Shown: in pieces, positions 46,355 to 56,803 of the stretch
How the letters are laid out: each line of letters begins with the position of its first letter
Numbering within the stretch: the first letter of the stretch is position 1
Assembly: GCA_028583405.1 (NCBI GenBank)
Contig: CM053243.1
Location: forward strand, 23,772,867-23,836,866
DNA length: 64,000 nucleotides
Reading direction: 5' to 3'
From: Pogonophryne albipinna
Lineage: Eukaryota; Chordata; Actinopteri; Perciformes; Artedidraconidae
Notes under the pieces: generated by a model
Database searches by the model: none
Told to the model about the DNA's origin: nothing
Seen by the model: only the letters and a program-made list of their open reading frames with translations
Made by a program: the position numbers and the translations under genes

Positions 46355-46880
46355 CGTCAAAAAACGTAAACTCTGTGGAGTAACGGGGGTCGATTTGCAA
46401 GCTTTCTGGAGAGGCTCTGTGATGTCACCGATGATGTCATCGCATTCTGCATGTCAGTTTTGTCTACGTTACGTTACAAGATTGGAGCACTTGTGCTGCA
46501 TTCATGTGGTGTCCCGTACTTCCTTCCTGAAAAAGAAAGACAAAAAAGAAACATTCTAAATGATAAAATATGTATGGTCTATTTGCAAACTTTCTGGAGA
46601 GGCTCTGTGATGTCACCGATGATGTCATCGCATTCTGCATGACGTTGCCGATGATGTTATTGCCGAGGATGTCATCACAGTCTGCATCGGTGATGTCATA
46701 GAGCCTTTCCTCACTGAGGATCAAATGACGTCATGCAGAATTGGATGTCTTCATCAGTGACAACGTTATCAGCCATGATGTCATGCGGAATGTGATGACA
46801 TCATCGGTGACATCACAGAGTCTCTCCTGAAAGTTTGCAAATAGACCCCCGTTACTCAACAGAGTTTACGTTTTTTGACG

Positions 46881-46986
46881 ATGCCAAGCAAACGCAGACG
46901 CCGCTCGCCCCGTGCGCAGACGCAGGAGACCTCAGAAGTCCCACGCTGCTCGCAGACGCAAGAGAGTGGTCCGACGCAGACGCTAA
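46881..46986 (+). pseudogene. protamine, frameshifted core + copy
   Basis: Two bases (AA) are missing after AAACGCAGAC, so the frame shifts after residue 6 and Arg-rich coding is lost. The rest of the gene is unchanged at the DNA level. The spacing to the next unit is also shorter (971 rather than 990 bp) because of a shorter T-rich tract. Confidence 0.9.
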
Positions 46987-47217
46987 GCAACGACAGGACG
47001 ACACTTTTTTAAATAAATTTAAAAAAAAAATAAAAAAAAAATTAATGTGTGGAAAAGGGGGCAAAATGGCTCCTTTGGTCAAAAAGGTTGCAGACCCCTG
47101 CCATAGAGCCTCTCCTGAACATTTGCAATAGTCATAAAGACCATTAAAAATGTAGCACAAGCGTTTAAAAAGGCACAACCTTTTTAAAAGCTTGTACTAC
47201 ATGTTTCCTGTCGTTGC

Positions 47218-47325
47218 TTAGCATCTGCGTCGGACCACTCTCTTGCGTCTGCAAGCAGCGTGGGACTTCTGAGGTCTCCTGCGTCTGCGCACGGGGCGAG
47301 CGGCTTGTCTGCGTTTGCTTGGCAT
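47218..47325 (-). CDS. protamine, 35 aa, two Cys (C25, C35)
   Basis: As the other - strand core copies, plus Arg25 to Cys (GCTTGCAGA, in SHAACRRK). The frame is intact. Confidence 0.86.
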   Translation of the reverse strand: MPSKRRQAARPVRRRRRPQKSHAACRRKRVVRRRC

Positions 47326-47851
47326 CGTCAAAAAACGTAAACTCTGTGGAGTAACGGGGGTCGATTTGCAAGCTTTCTGGAGAGGCTCTGTGATGTCACC
47401 GATGATGTCATCGCATTCTGCATGTCAGTTTTGTCTACGTTACGATACAAGATTGGAGCACTTTTGCTGCATTCATGTGGTGTCCCGTACTTCCTTCCTG
47501 AAAAAGAAAGACAAAAAAGAAACATTCTAAATGATAAAATATGTATGGTCTATTTGCAAACTTTCTGGAGAGGCTCTGTGATGTCACCGATGATGTCATC
47601 GCATTCTGCATGACGTTGCCGATGATGTTATTGCCGAGGATGTCATCACAGTCTGCATCGGTGATGTCATAGAGCCTTTCCTCACTGAGGATCAAATGAC
47701 GTCATGCAGAATTGGATGTCTTCATCAGTGACAACGTTATCAGCCATGATGTCATGCGGAATGTGATGACATCATCGGTGACATCACAGAGTCTCTCCTG
47801 AAAGTTTGCAAATAGACCCCCATTACTCAACAGAGTTTACGTTTTTTGACG

Positions 47852-47959
47852 ATGCCAAGCAAACGCAGACAAGCCGCTCGCCCCGTGCGCAGACGCAGGA
47901 GACCTCAGAAGTCCCACGCTGCTCGCAGACGCAAGAGAGTGGTCCGACGCAGACGCTAA
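47852..47959 (+). CDS. protamine, 35 aa, core + type
   Basis: Intact copy with the same predicted protein as at 45891. The upstream text differs by CCCCCATTACTCAACAG instead of CCCCCGTTACTCCACAG. The 3' hairpin is absent. Confidence 0.87.
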   Translation: MPSKRRQAARPVRRRRRPQKSHAARRRKRVVRRRR

Positions 47960-48206
47960 GCAACGACAGGACGACACTTTTTTAAATAAAATTTTTTTTT
48001 TTTACATTTTTTTTTAATTTTTTTTTTTTTTAAATGTGTGGAAAAGGGGGCAAAATGGCTCCTTTGGTCAAAAAGGTTGCAGACCCCTGCCATAGAGCCT
48101 CTCCTGAACATTTGCAATAGTCATAAAGAACATTAAAAATGTAGCACAAGCGTTTAAAAAGGCACAACCTTTTTAAAAGCTTGTACTACATGTTTCCTGT
48201 CGTTGC

Positions 48207-48315
48207 TTAGCATCTGCGTCGGACCACTCTCTTGCGTCTGCGAGCAGCGTGGGACTTCTGAGGTCTCCTGCGTCTGCGCACGGGGCGAGCGGCCTTGTCT
48301 GCGTTTGCTTGGCAT
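48207..48315 (-). pseudogene. protamine, frameshifted Cys-ending copy
   Basis: A single extra base (GGCC for GGC, near 48293) makes the gene 109 nt long and shifts the frame after residue 7. This is the only broken full-length copy on the - strand. Confidence 0.9.
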
Positions 48316-48841
48316 CGTCAAAAAACGTAAACTCTGTGGAGTAACGGGGGTCGATTTGCAAGCTTTCTGGAGAGGCTCTGTGATGTCACCGATGATGTCA
48401 TCGCATTCTGCATGTCAGTTTTGTCTACGTTACGTTACAAGATTGGAGCACTTGTGCTGCATTCATGTGGTGTCCCGTACTTCCTTCCTGAAAAAGAAAG
48501 ACAAAAAAGAAACATTCTAAATGATAAAATATGTATGGTCTATTTGCAAACTTTCTGGAGAGGCTCTGTGATGTCACCGATGATGTCATCGCATTCTGCA
48601 TGACGTTGCCGATGATGTTATTGCCGAGGATGTCATCACAGTCTGCATCGGTGATGTCATAGAGCCTTTCCTCACTGAGGATCAAATGACGTCATGCAGA
48701 ATTGGATGTCTTCATCAGTGACAACGTTATCAGCCATGATGTCATGCGGAATGTGATGACATCATCGGTGACATCACAGAGTCTCTCATGAAAGTTTGCA
48801 CTTAGACCCCCGTTACTCCACAGAGTTTACGTTTTTTGACG

Positions 48842-48949
48842 ATGCCAAGCAAACGCAGACAAGCCGCTCGCCCCGTGCGCAGACGCAGGAGACCTCAGAA
48901 GTCCCACGCTGCTCGCAGACGCAAGAGAGTGGTCCGACGCAGACGCTAA
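48842..48949 (+). CDS. protamine, 35 aa, core + type
   Basis: Intact coding region. The promoter side carries two local differences: TCTCATGAAAG for TCTCCTGAAAG, and GCACTTAGACC for GCAAATAGACC, which alters the TTTGCAAATAG word. If that word matters for initiation this copy may be weaker. Confidence 0.86.
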   Translation: MPSKRRQAARPVRRRRRPQKSHAARRRKRVVRRRR

Positions 48950-49196
48950 GCAACGACAGGACGACACTTTTTTAAATAATTTTTTTTTTTTTACATTTTT
49001 TTTTACATTTTTTTTTTTTTTAAATGTGTGGAAAAGGGGGCAAAATGGCTCCTTTGGTCAAAAAGGTTGCAGACCCCTGCCATAGAGCCTCTCCTGAACA
49101 TTTGCAATAGTCATAAAGAACATTAAAAATGTAGCACAAGCGTTTAAAAAGGCACAACCTTTTTAAAAGCTTGTACTACATGTTTCCTGTCGTTGC

Positions 49197-49304
49197 TTAG
49201 CATCTGCGTCGGACCACTCTCTTGCGTCTGCGAGCAGCGTGGGACTTCTGAGGTCTCCTGCGTCTGCGCACGGGGCGAGCGGCTTGTCTGCGTTTGCTTG
49301 GCAT
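49197..49304 (-). CDS. protamine, 35 aa, Cys-ending type
   Basis: Intact; the protein matches the copy at 45257. Paired head to head with 49831. Confidence 0.87.
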   Translation of the reverse strand: MPSKRRQAARPVRRRRRPQKSHAARRRKRVVRRRC

Positions 49305-49830
49305 CGTCAAAAAACGTAAACTCTGTGGAGTAACGGGGGTCGATTTGCAAGCTTTCTGGAGAGGCTCTGTGATGTCACCGATGATGTCATCGCATTCTGC
49401 ATGTCAGTTTTGTCTACGTTACGTTACAAGATTGGAGCACTTGTGCTGCATTCATGTGGTGTCCCGTACTTCCTTCCTGAAAAAGAAAGACAAAAAAGAA
49501 ACATTCTAAATGATAAAATATGTATGGTCTATTTGCAAACTTTCTGGAGAGGCTCTGTGATGTCACCGATGATGTCATCGCATTCTGCATGACGTTGCCG
49601 ATGATGTTATTGCCGAGGATGTCATCACAGTCTGCATCGGTGATGTCATAGAGCCTTTCCTCACTGAGGATCAAATGACGTCATGCAGAATTGGATGTCT
49701 TCATCAGTGACAACGTTATCAGCCATGATGTCATGCGGAATGTGATGACATCATCGGTGACATCACAGAGTCTCTCCTGAAAGTTTGCAAATAGACCCCC
49801 GTTACTCCACAGAGTTTACGTTTTTTGACG

Positions 49831-49938
49831 ATGCCAAGCAAACGCAGACAAGCCGCTCGCCCCGTGCGCAGACGCAGGAGACCTCAGAAGTCCCACGCTG
49901 CTCGCAGACGCAAGAGAGTGGTCCGACGCAGACGCTAA
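49831..49938 (+). CDS. protamine, 35 aa, core + type
   Basis: Intact; the protein matches 45891. It is followed by TTAAATAAATTATTTTTATT, which includes AATAAA. Confidence 0.87.
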   Translation: MPSKRRQAARPVRRRRRPQKSHAARRRKRVVRRRR

Positions 49939-50186
49939 GCAACGACAGGACGACACTTTTTTAAATAAATTATTTTTATTTATTTTTTTTTTTACATTTT
50001 TTTTTTTTTTTAAATGTGTGGAAAAGGGGGCAAAATGGCTCCTTTGGTCAAAAAGGTTGCAGACCCCTGCCATAGAGCCTCTCCTGAACATTTGCAATAG
50101 TCATAAAGAACATTAAAAATGTAGCACAAGCGTTTAAAAAGGCACAACCTTTTTAAAAGCTTGTACTACATGTTTCCTGTCGTTGC

Positions 50187-50294
50187 TTAGCATCTGCGTC
50201 GGACCACTCTCTTGCGTCTGCGAGCAGCGTGGGACTTCTGAGGTCTCCTGCGTCTGCGCACGGGGCGAGCGGCTTGTCTGCGTTTGCTTGGCAT
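50187..50294 (-). CDS. protamine, 35 aa, Cys-ending type
   Basis: Intact; the protein matches the copy at 45257. Paired with 50821. Confidence 0.87.
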   Translation of the reverse strand: MPSKRRQAARPVRRRRRPQKSHAARRRKRVVRRRC

Positions 50295-50820
50295 CGTCAA
50301 AAAACGTAAACTCTGTGGAGTAACGGGGGTCGATTTGCAAGCTTTCTGGAGAGGCTCTGTGATGTCACCGATGATGTCATCGCATTCTGCATGTCAGTTT
50401 TGTCTACGTTACGTTACAAGATTGGAGCACTTGTGCTGCATTCATGTGGTGTCCCGTACTTCCTTCCTGAAAAAGAAAGACAAAAAAGAAACATTCTAAA
50501 TGATAAAATATGTATGGTCTATTTGCAAACTTTCTGGAGAGGCTCTGTGATGTCACCGATGATGTCATCGCATTCTGCATGACGTTGCCGATGATGTTAT
50601 TGCCGAGGATGTCATCACAGTCTGCATCGGTGATGTCATAGAGCCTTTCCTCACTGAGGATCAAATGACGTCATGCAGAATTGGATGTCTTCATCAGTGA
50701 CAACGTTATCAGCCATGATGTCATGCGGAATGTGATGACATCATCGGTGACATCACAGAGTCTCTCCTGAAAGTTTGCAAATAGACCCCCGTTACTCCAC
50801 AGAGTTTACGTTTTTTGACG

Positions 50821-50928
50821 ATGCCAAGCAAACGCAGACAAGCCGCTCGCCCCGTGCGCAGACGCAGGAGACCTCAGAAGTCCCACGCTGCTCGCAGACG
50901 CAAGAGAGTGGTCCGACGCAGACGCTAA
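50821..50928 (+). CDS. protamine, 35 aa, core + type
   Basis: Intact; the protein matches 45891. AATAAA lies ~25 bp after the stop. Confidence 0.87.
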   Translation: MPSKRRQAARPVRRRRRPQKSHAARRRKRVVRRRR

Positions 50929-51177
50929 GCAACGACAGGACGACACTTTTTTAAATAAATTTTTTTTTTTTTTACATTTTTTTTACATTTTTTTTTTTTT
51001 TTAAATGTGTGGAAAAGGGGGCAAAATGGCTCCTTTGGTCAAAAAGGTTGCAGACCCCTGCCATAGAGCCTCTCCTGAACATTTGCAATAGTCATAAAGA
51101 ACATTAAAAATGTAGCACAAGCGTTTAAAAAGGCACAACCTTTTTAAAAGCTTGTACTACATGTTTCCTGTCGTTGC

Positions 51178-51285
51178 TTAGCATCTGCGTCGGACCACTC
51201 TCTTGCGTCTGCGAGCAGCGTGGGACTTCTGAGGTCTCCTGCGTCTGCGCACGGGGCGAGCGGCTTGTCTGCATTTGCTTGGCAT
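51178..51285 (-). CDS. protamine, 35 aa, two Cys (C5, C35)
   Basis: Arg5 is Cys (AAATGCAGA, giving MPSKCRQ) and the protein also ends in Cys. The same double-Cys protein is encoded one unit to the right, at 52168, so these two units share a recent duplication or conversion. Confidence 0.86.
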   Translation of the reverse strand: MPSKCRQAARPVRRRRRPQKSHAARRRKRVVRRRC

Positions 51286-51811
51286 CGTCAAAAAACGTAA
51301 ACTCTGTGGAGTAACGGGGGTCGATTTGCAAGCTTTCTGGAGAGGCTCTGTGATGTCACCGATGATGTCATCGCATTCTGCATGTCAGTTTTGTCTACGT
51401 TACGTTACAAGATTGGAGCACTTGTGCTGCATTCATGTGGTGTCCCGTACTTCCTTCCTGAAAAAGAAAGACAAAAAAGAAACATTCTAAATGATAAAAT
51501 ATGTATGGTCTATTTGCAAACTTTCTGGAGAGGCTCTGTGATGTCACCGATGATGTCATCGCATTCTGCATGACGTTGCCGATGATGTTATTGCCGAGGA
51601 TGTCATCACAGTCTGCATCGGTGATGTCATAGAGCCTTTCCTCACTGAGGATCAAATGACGTCATGCAGAATTGGATGTCTTCATCAGTGACAACGTTAT
51701 CAGCCATGATGTCATGCGGAATGTGATGACATCATCGGTGACATCACAGAGTCTCTCCTGAAAGTTTGCAAATAGACCCCCGTTACTCCACAGAGTTTAC
51801 GTTTTTTGACG

Positions 51812-51919
51812 ATGCCAAGCAAACGCAGACAAGCCGCTCGCCCCGTGCGCAGACGCAGGAGACCTCAGAAGTCCCACGCTGCTCGCAGACGCAAGAGAGT
51901 GGTCCGACGCAGACGCTAA
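51812..51919 (+). CDS. protamine, 35 aa, core + type
   Basis: Intact; the protein matches 45891. The 3' T-rich tract lacks a full AATAAA here. Confidence 0.87.
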   Translation: MPSKRRQAARPVRRRRRPQKSHAARRRKRVVRRRR

Positions 51920-52167
51920 GCAACGACAGGACGACACTTTTTTAAATAATTTTTTTTTTTTTTACATTTTTTTTACATTTTTTTTTTTTTTTAAATGTGT
52001 GGAAAAGGGGGCAAAATGGCTCCTTTGGTCAAAAAGGTTGCAGACCCCTGCCATAGAGCCTCTCCTGAACATTTGCAATAGTCATAAAGAACATTAAAAA
52101 TGTAGCACAAGCGTTTAAAAAGGCACAACCTTTTTAAAAGCTTGTACTACATGTTTCCTGTCGTTGC

Positions 52168-52275
52168 TTAGCATCTGCGTCGGACCACTCTCTTGCGTCT
52201 GCGAGCAGCGTGGGACTTCTGAGGTCTCCTGCGTCTGCGCACGGGGCGAGCGGCTTGTCTGCATTTGCTTGGCAT
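52168..52275 (-). CDS. protamine, 35 aa, two Cys (C5, C35)
   Basis: Same C5/C35 variant as 51178, 990 bp away. The frame is intact. Confidence 0.86.
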   Translation of the reverse strand: MPSKCRQAARPVRRRRRPQKSHAARRRKRVVRRRC

Positions 52276-52801
52276 CGTCAAAAAACGTAAACTCTGTGGA
52301 GTAACGGGGGTCGATTTGCAAGCTTTCTGGAGAGGCTCTGTGATGTCACCGATGATGTCATCGCATTCTGCATGTCAGTTTTGTCTACGTTACGTTACAA
52401 GATTGGAGCACTTGTGCTGCATTCATGTGGTGTCCCGTACTTCCTTCCTGAAAAAGAAAGACAAAAAAGAAACATTCTAAATGATAAAATATGTATGGTC
52501 TATTTGCAAACTTTCTGGAGAGGCTCTGTGATGTCACCGATGATGTCATCGCATTCTGCATGACGTTGCCGATGATGTTATTGCCGAGGATGTCATCACA
52601 GTCTGCATCGGTGATGTCATAGAGCCTTTCCTCACTGAGGATCAAATGACGTCATGCAGAATTGGATGTCTTCATCAGTGACAACGTTATCAGCCATGAT
52701 GTCATGCGGAATGTGATGACATCATCGGTGACATCACAGAGTCTCTCCTGAAAGTTTGCAAATAGACCCCCGTTACTCCACAGAGTTTACGTTTTTTGAC
52801 G

Positions 52802-52909
52802 ATGCCAAGCAAACGCAGACAAGCCGCTCGCCCCGTGCGCAGACGCAGGAGACCTCAGAAGTCCCACGCTGCTCGCAGACGCAAGAGAGTGGTCCGACGC
52901 AGACGCTAA
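52802..52909 (+). CDS. protamine, 35 aa, core + type
   Basis: Intact; the protein matches 45891. Last + copy of pure core type. Confidence 0.87.
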   Translation: MPSKRRQAARPVRRRRRPQKSHAARRRKRVVRRRR

Positions 52910-53158
52910 GCAACGACAGGACGACACTTTTTTAAATACATTTTTTTTTTTTTTACTTTTTTTTTACATTTTTTTTTTTTTTTAAATGTGTGGAAAAGGG
53001 GGCAAAATGGCTCCTTTGGTAAAAAAGGTTGCAGACCCCTGCCATAGAGCCTCTCCTGAACATTTGCAATAGTCATAAAGAACATTAAAAATGTAGCACA
53101 AGCGTTTAAAAAGGCACAACCTTTTTAAAAGCTTGTACTACATGTTTCCTGTCGTTGC

Positions 53159-53266
53159 TTAGCATCTGCGTTGGACCACTCTCTTGCGTCTGCGAGCAGC
53201 GTGGGACTTCTGAGGTCTCCTGCGTCTGCGCACGGGGCGAGCGGCTTGTCTGCGTTTGCTTGGCAT
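53159..53266 (-). CDS. protamine, 35 aa, R32Q and Cys-ending
   Basis: Arg32 is Gln (GTCCAACGC, giving VVQRRC). Otherwise as the other Cys-ending copies. Last - strand core copy. Confidence 0.86.
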   Translation of the reverse strand: MPSKRRQAARPVRRRRRPQKSHAARRRKRVVQRRC

Positions 53267-53792
53267 CGTCAAAAAACGTAAACTCTGTGGAGTAACGGGG
53301 GTCGATTTGCAAGCTTTCTGGAGAGGCTCTGTGATGTCACCGATGATGTCATCGCATTCTGCATGTCAGTTTTGTCTACGTTACGTTACAAGATTGGAGC
53401 ACTTGTGCTGCATTCATGTGGTGTCCCGTACTTCCTTCCTGAAAAAGAAAGACAAAAAAGAAACATTCTAAATGATAAAATATGTATGGTCTATTTGCAA
53501 ACTTTCTGGAGAGGCTCTGTGATGTCACCGATGATGTCATCGCATTCTGCATGACGTTGCCGATGATGTTATTGCCGAGGATGTCATCACAGTCTGCATC
53601 GGTGATGTCATAGAGCCTTTCCTCACTGAGGATCAAATGACGTCATGCAGAATTGGATGTCTTCATCAGTGACAACGTTATCAGCCATGATGTCATGCGG
53701 AATGTGATGACATCATCGGTGACATCACAGAGTCTCTCCTGAAAGTTTGCAAATAGACCCCCGTTACTCAACAGAGTTTACGTTTTTTGACG

Positions 53793-53903
53793 ATGCCAAG
53801 CAAACGCAGACAAGCCGCTCGCCCCGTGCGCAGACGCAGGAGACCTCAGAAGAAGTCCCTGGCTGCTCGCAGACGCAAGAGAGTGGTCCGACGCAGACGC
53901 TAA
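53793..53903 (+). CDS. protamine, 36 aa, older (KKSL) type
   Basis: The coding region returns to the 36-residue older type, identical in protein to 43651. The 3' flank again has the full hairpin and the non-deleted spacer. The upstream promoter is of core type, so this is a hybrid unit at the right border of the core array. Confidence 0.88.
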   Translation: MPSKRRQAARPVRRRRRPQKKSLAARRRKRVVRRRR

Positions 53904-54205
53904 GCAACGACAGGAAACATGTAGTACAAGCTTTTAAAAAGGTTTTCCTTTTTAAAAGCTTGTGCTACATTTTTAATATCTTTATGACTTTTGCAAACTT
54001 TTTTAAATAATTTTTCTTTTTTTCTTTTTCAAACATTTTTGTGGAAAAGGGTTGTGGCTCCTTTGGTAAAAAAGTTGCAGACCCCTGCCGTAGAGCCTCA
54101 ACCTGAAAGTTTGCAATAGTCATAAGGACCATTAAAAATGTAGCACAAGCTTTTAAAAAGGCAAAACCTTTTTAAAAGCTTGTACTACATGTTTCCTGTC
54201 GTTGC

Positions 54206-54316
54206 TTAGCGTTTGCGTCGGACCACTCTGTTGTGTCTTCGAGCAGCCAGGGACTTCTTCTGAGGTCTCCTGCGTCTGCGCACGGTTAGAGCGGCTTGTC
54301 TGCGTTTGCTTGGCAT
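54206..54316 (-). CDS. diverged protamine copy, 36 aa (ALTV variant)
   Basis: Protein identical to 44066 (Leu-Thr for Arg-Pro, RRHNR, RRKR end). Its promoter side has TGATGTCA octamers but stops at the TTAA at 54451, where the piggyBac element begins, so the normal divergent partner is missing. Confidence 0.75.
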   Translation of the reverse strand: MPSKRRQAALTVRRRRRPQKKSLAARRHNRVVRRKR

Positions 54317-54714
54317 CGTCAAAAAACTTAAACTCTGTGGAGGAACGGGGGTCTATTTGCAAACTTTCTGGAGAGGCTCTGTGATGTCACCGATGATGTC
54401 ATCGCATTCTGCATGACGTTGCCGATGATGTCATTGCCGATGATGTCATTTTAACACTAGAACCGCCAGAGGTCGCTGTATACCTATATCCGCCAACGGG
54501 TAAAGTTTACCCGCAATTGATTTCCAAGATACAATGTATCATACAGAACAGTGAGTTTTGATCGCACAGGGATGAAATGTATACCAATATAATCTGTGGA
54601 CTCTCAGCTTTTCATATTATATAGTTTGTACAGATAGCATGAAGTATAAAATATCGCTACAGTGCTGATTTAAATTCTTGGTGTTAGACTTGTGTTTTGT
54701 TTAGGTATATATCT

Positions 54715-54736
54715 CTATCTCTCTCTCTATCTATAA

Positions 54737-54822
<86 letters not shown>

Positions 54823-54842
54823 CTCTATCTCTCTATCTATAG
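54715..54842. repeat. (CTAT)n tract inside the piggyBac element
   Basis: Tetranucleotide CTAT units with CTCT and TATA variants. A second, shorter tract is at 56393-56490. Confidence 0.93.
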
Positions 54843-55176
54843 GAACACCTGTAGACAAAAGGCGTTGCTATAGCAACACGTCATGTTTATGTTTATGCGC
54901 GAAATCAATAGCGCGAGGATCGCTGCATATTCTATGGAAGAAATATTACCCACTCGCTAATAAACGCTTGATGTTAGGCTTGTGTTTCGTAAAGGTAAAA
55001 ATGCTTCATATCGTCTGATCGCCTTCTACTCATAAAAAAACAACAACATGACAATAATATAATGATGTATTTGTTATATAATTGAACAGCAGATAACACA
55101 GAACGTATACAAATAACAAAAACCATCAGAGAAGAAGAACAATAAGAACACATCGATTACAACGCTTCACAAACAC

Positions 55177-56372
55177 TCAAACACAATTGTTGCAAACACT
55201 GAGCACCTTGGCTGTGCATTTGCCACACACAGCATCCCCACACTTGACACATTTGCAGAACGTTTTATTCTGCATGCAGTGCGCCTTCACCATGCAGGTC
55301 ATTCTCCTGCGCTCTTCTGCACCAGCACCGCTGAAGGGCAGGTCCGCAAGTGGTGGCGCTTTTGATGCCATCCACTCAGCGCGCAGCTCGTGTGCCAGCT
55401 GGAGCATGAAGTCCCTTCTCGGTATGTTCTCCTGGCTCATGCAGCTCCTGTACACCACCCAAGCGCATGATTTCCCGAAACCTGTTCCTCGACAGTGTTG
55501 CGTTGAAGAACGCGTTGCCCCACTGCTCGGACCAGAAACTCTCCATCTCAATGTTCTTCCCACAATATGCCTCTCACATAGAGAAGCGCAATAAAGGCCT
55601 TCAGCTCCATAATAGAGACATCCCAGGTGGCTCTGTCTCTCCGCGCTTCAGCAATTGTGCAATCAAGGATTTCCTCCAACATTACATTATCACACAGACA
55701 CATAAATGCTGTGAGTTTGTCAGTAATGTTGTGACGTGCATGTGGTGTTGGGCCAGCAGACTCTGTGAGGATGTTCTGTATCTGCCGTCTCCCTGCGCCT
55801 CCGCAAGGCTCCATGACCGTCCACACTGTGCCATCTTTCCCGATCTCTTGGGCTGGTGACGGCTCAGTGGCACACACTAAATAGGAGAGAGGAAAACACT
55901 ACTTTCGACTAAAGTATATTTCATAAATGTTTATTTGATAATATTACATCCTCGAAAGGCAATGAAAAGATCATTTGTAAAAAGAAAAGGCATTATCTAT
56001 ATGCCTTGATATCTTATAGCCTACGATTTGTAGAAAAGTAGGCTATAGTCTTATTTTGTAGTATTAGTCTCCCTTGAAGAGCAGGTAAACATATACGGTA
56101 CACGTTGCTATCAGTGTTGACTGTGTGTCAGGGGCAGACTGGGACTAAAAATCAGCTCTCGACTTCGGTACCGCTAGTAAATTGTCAACGAGGGGGGGGG
56201 CAAGTGACTTATCAGACCGGCCCATGCTGTCAGATGACCCATCAGAGGCAGAACAAACCCAGGACACATCACTCAGTCCTGATACTTCCCCACCATCAGA
56301 CTCTGCTTCGCTCAGACGGTTTAGCAACTCTAGTGCCTCCTGTACGTTCATGAGTCTCTTTCTTTTGTCCAT
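55177..56372 (-). pseudogene. piggyBac transposase, internally deleted
   Basis: Three pieces in order. The N-terminus is at 56145-56372 (MDKRKRLMNVQEALELLNRL, acidic/Ser-rich tail). The N-terminal domain is at 55548-55877 (RRQIQNILTESAGPT, CTIAEARRDRATWDVSIMEL, KAFIALLYVRG). In another frame lies the C-terminus at 55177-55480 (RRDFMLQLAHELRAEWMASK), ending in a Cys-rich zinc finger (CKCVKCGDAVCGKC, CNNC). The central RNase H-like domain with the catalytic aspartates is missing between the second and third pieces. No active transposase is possible. The gap between 55877 and 56145 may have been an intron or is degenerate. Confidence 0.85.
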
Positions 56373-56803
56373 TCTGGAAATATAACCGGCTCTCTCTCTC
56401 TCTATCTATCTATGACTATCTATCTATCTATTACTCTATATATCTATCTCTCTCTCAATCTATCTATCTCTCAATCTCTCTCTCTATCTACAGCAGTAGA
56501 CAAAAGGCGTTGCTATAGCAACACGTCATGTTTATGTTTACGTGCTAAATCAATAGCGCGAGGAGCGCTGCATTTCTATGAGGTAAATATTACCCGCTGG
56601 CGGAAATAGGTATAAATAGCCATTTTTTTGGCGATTTTTTTCAATCTGACTTCATATTGACAATGTTTAACAACACAGGGTGCTACATAACACACTTTCA
56701 GGAAAAGTCACGGACTGGGAGATGTTAATATTTTATTGAAAAAAAGTTACATACAATAAAAAAACAGCTGCGGGTAAAATTTACCCGTTGGCGGTTCATT
56801 TAA

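Larger units (their letters stand above)
43456..54450. repeat. protamine gene array: tandem and inverted units
   Basis: An 11-kb block of near-identical units. Left part: an 855-bp unit (43456-44310), repeated from 44311, each with a + gene and then a - gene. Core: units with period about 990 bp (971-991), judged from - strand stop codons at 45257, 46247, 47218, 48207, 49197, 50187, 51178, 52168 and 53159. Right part: a + gene and a - gene (53793-54316) of the same older type as the left end. Genes are tail to tail across ~248 bp and head to head across 526 bp in the core. The block begins at TTAA (43456) and stops at the TTAA (54451) where a piggyBac element starts. Confidence 0.95.
54451..56803 (-). 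mobile_element. defective piggyBac-family transposon
   Basis: TTAA at 54451-54454 and 56800-56803 fits the piggyBac target duplication. The ends share AACCGCCA close to each terminus and, inside it, CGGGTAAA..TTTACCCG palindromes. Transposase remnants on the - strand belong to the DDE_Tnp_1_7 (PGBD) family but lack the catalytic core. The element also contains CTAT tetranucleotide tracts at 54715-54842 and 56393-56490. A ~75-bp segment with the GTTGCTATAGCAAC palindrome is present twice in direct orientation (54851-54930 and 56496-56578). Confidence 0.82.

Noticed and set aside
43456..54450. CRISPR-like or satellite interpretation of the regular repeats
   Set aside because: The unit is ~1 kb, contains inverted gene pairs with open protamine frames, and the host is an animal. 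Satellite DNA without genes would not keep 20 of 22 full-length frames open.
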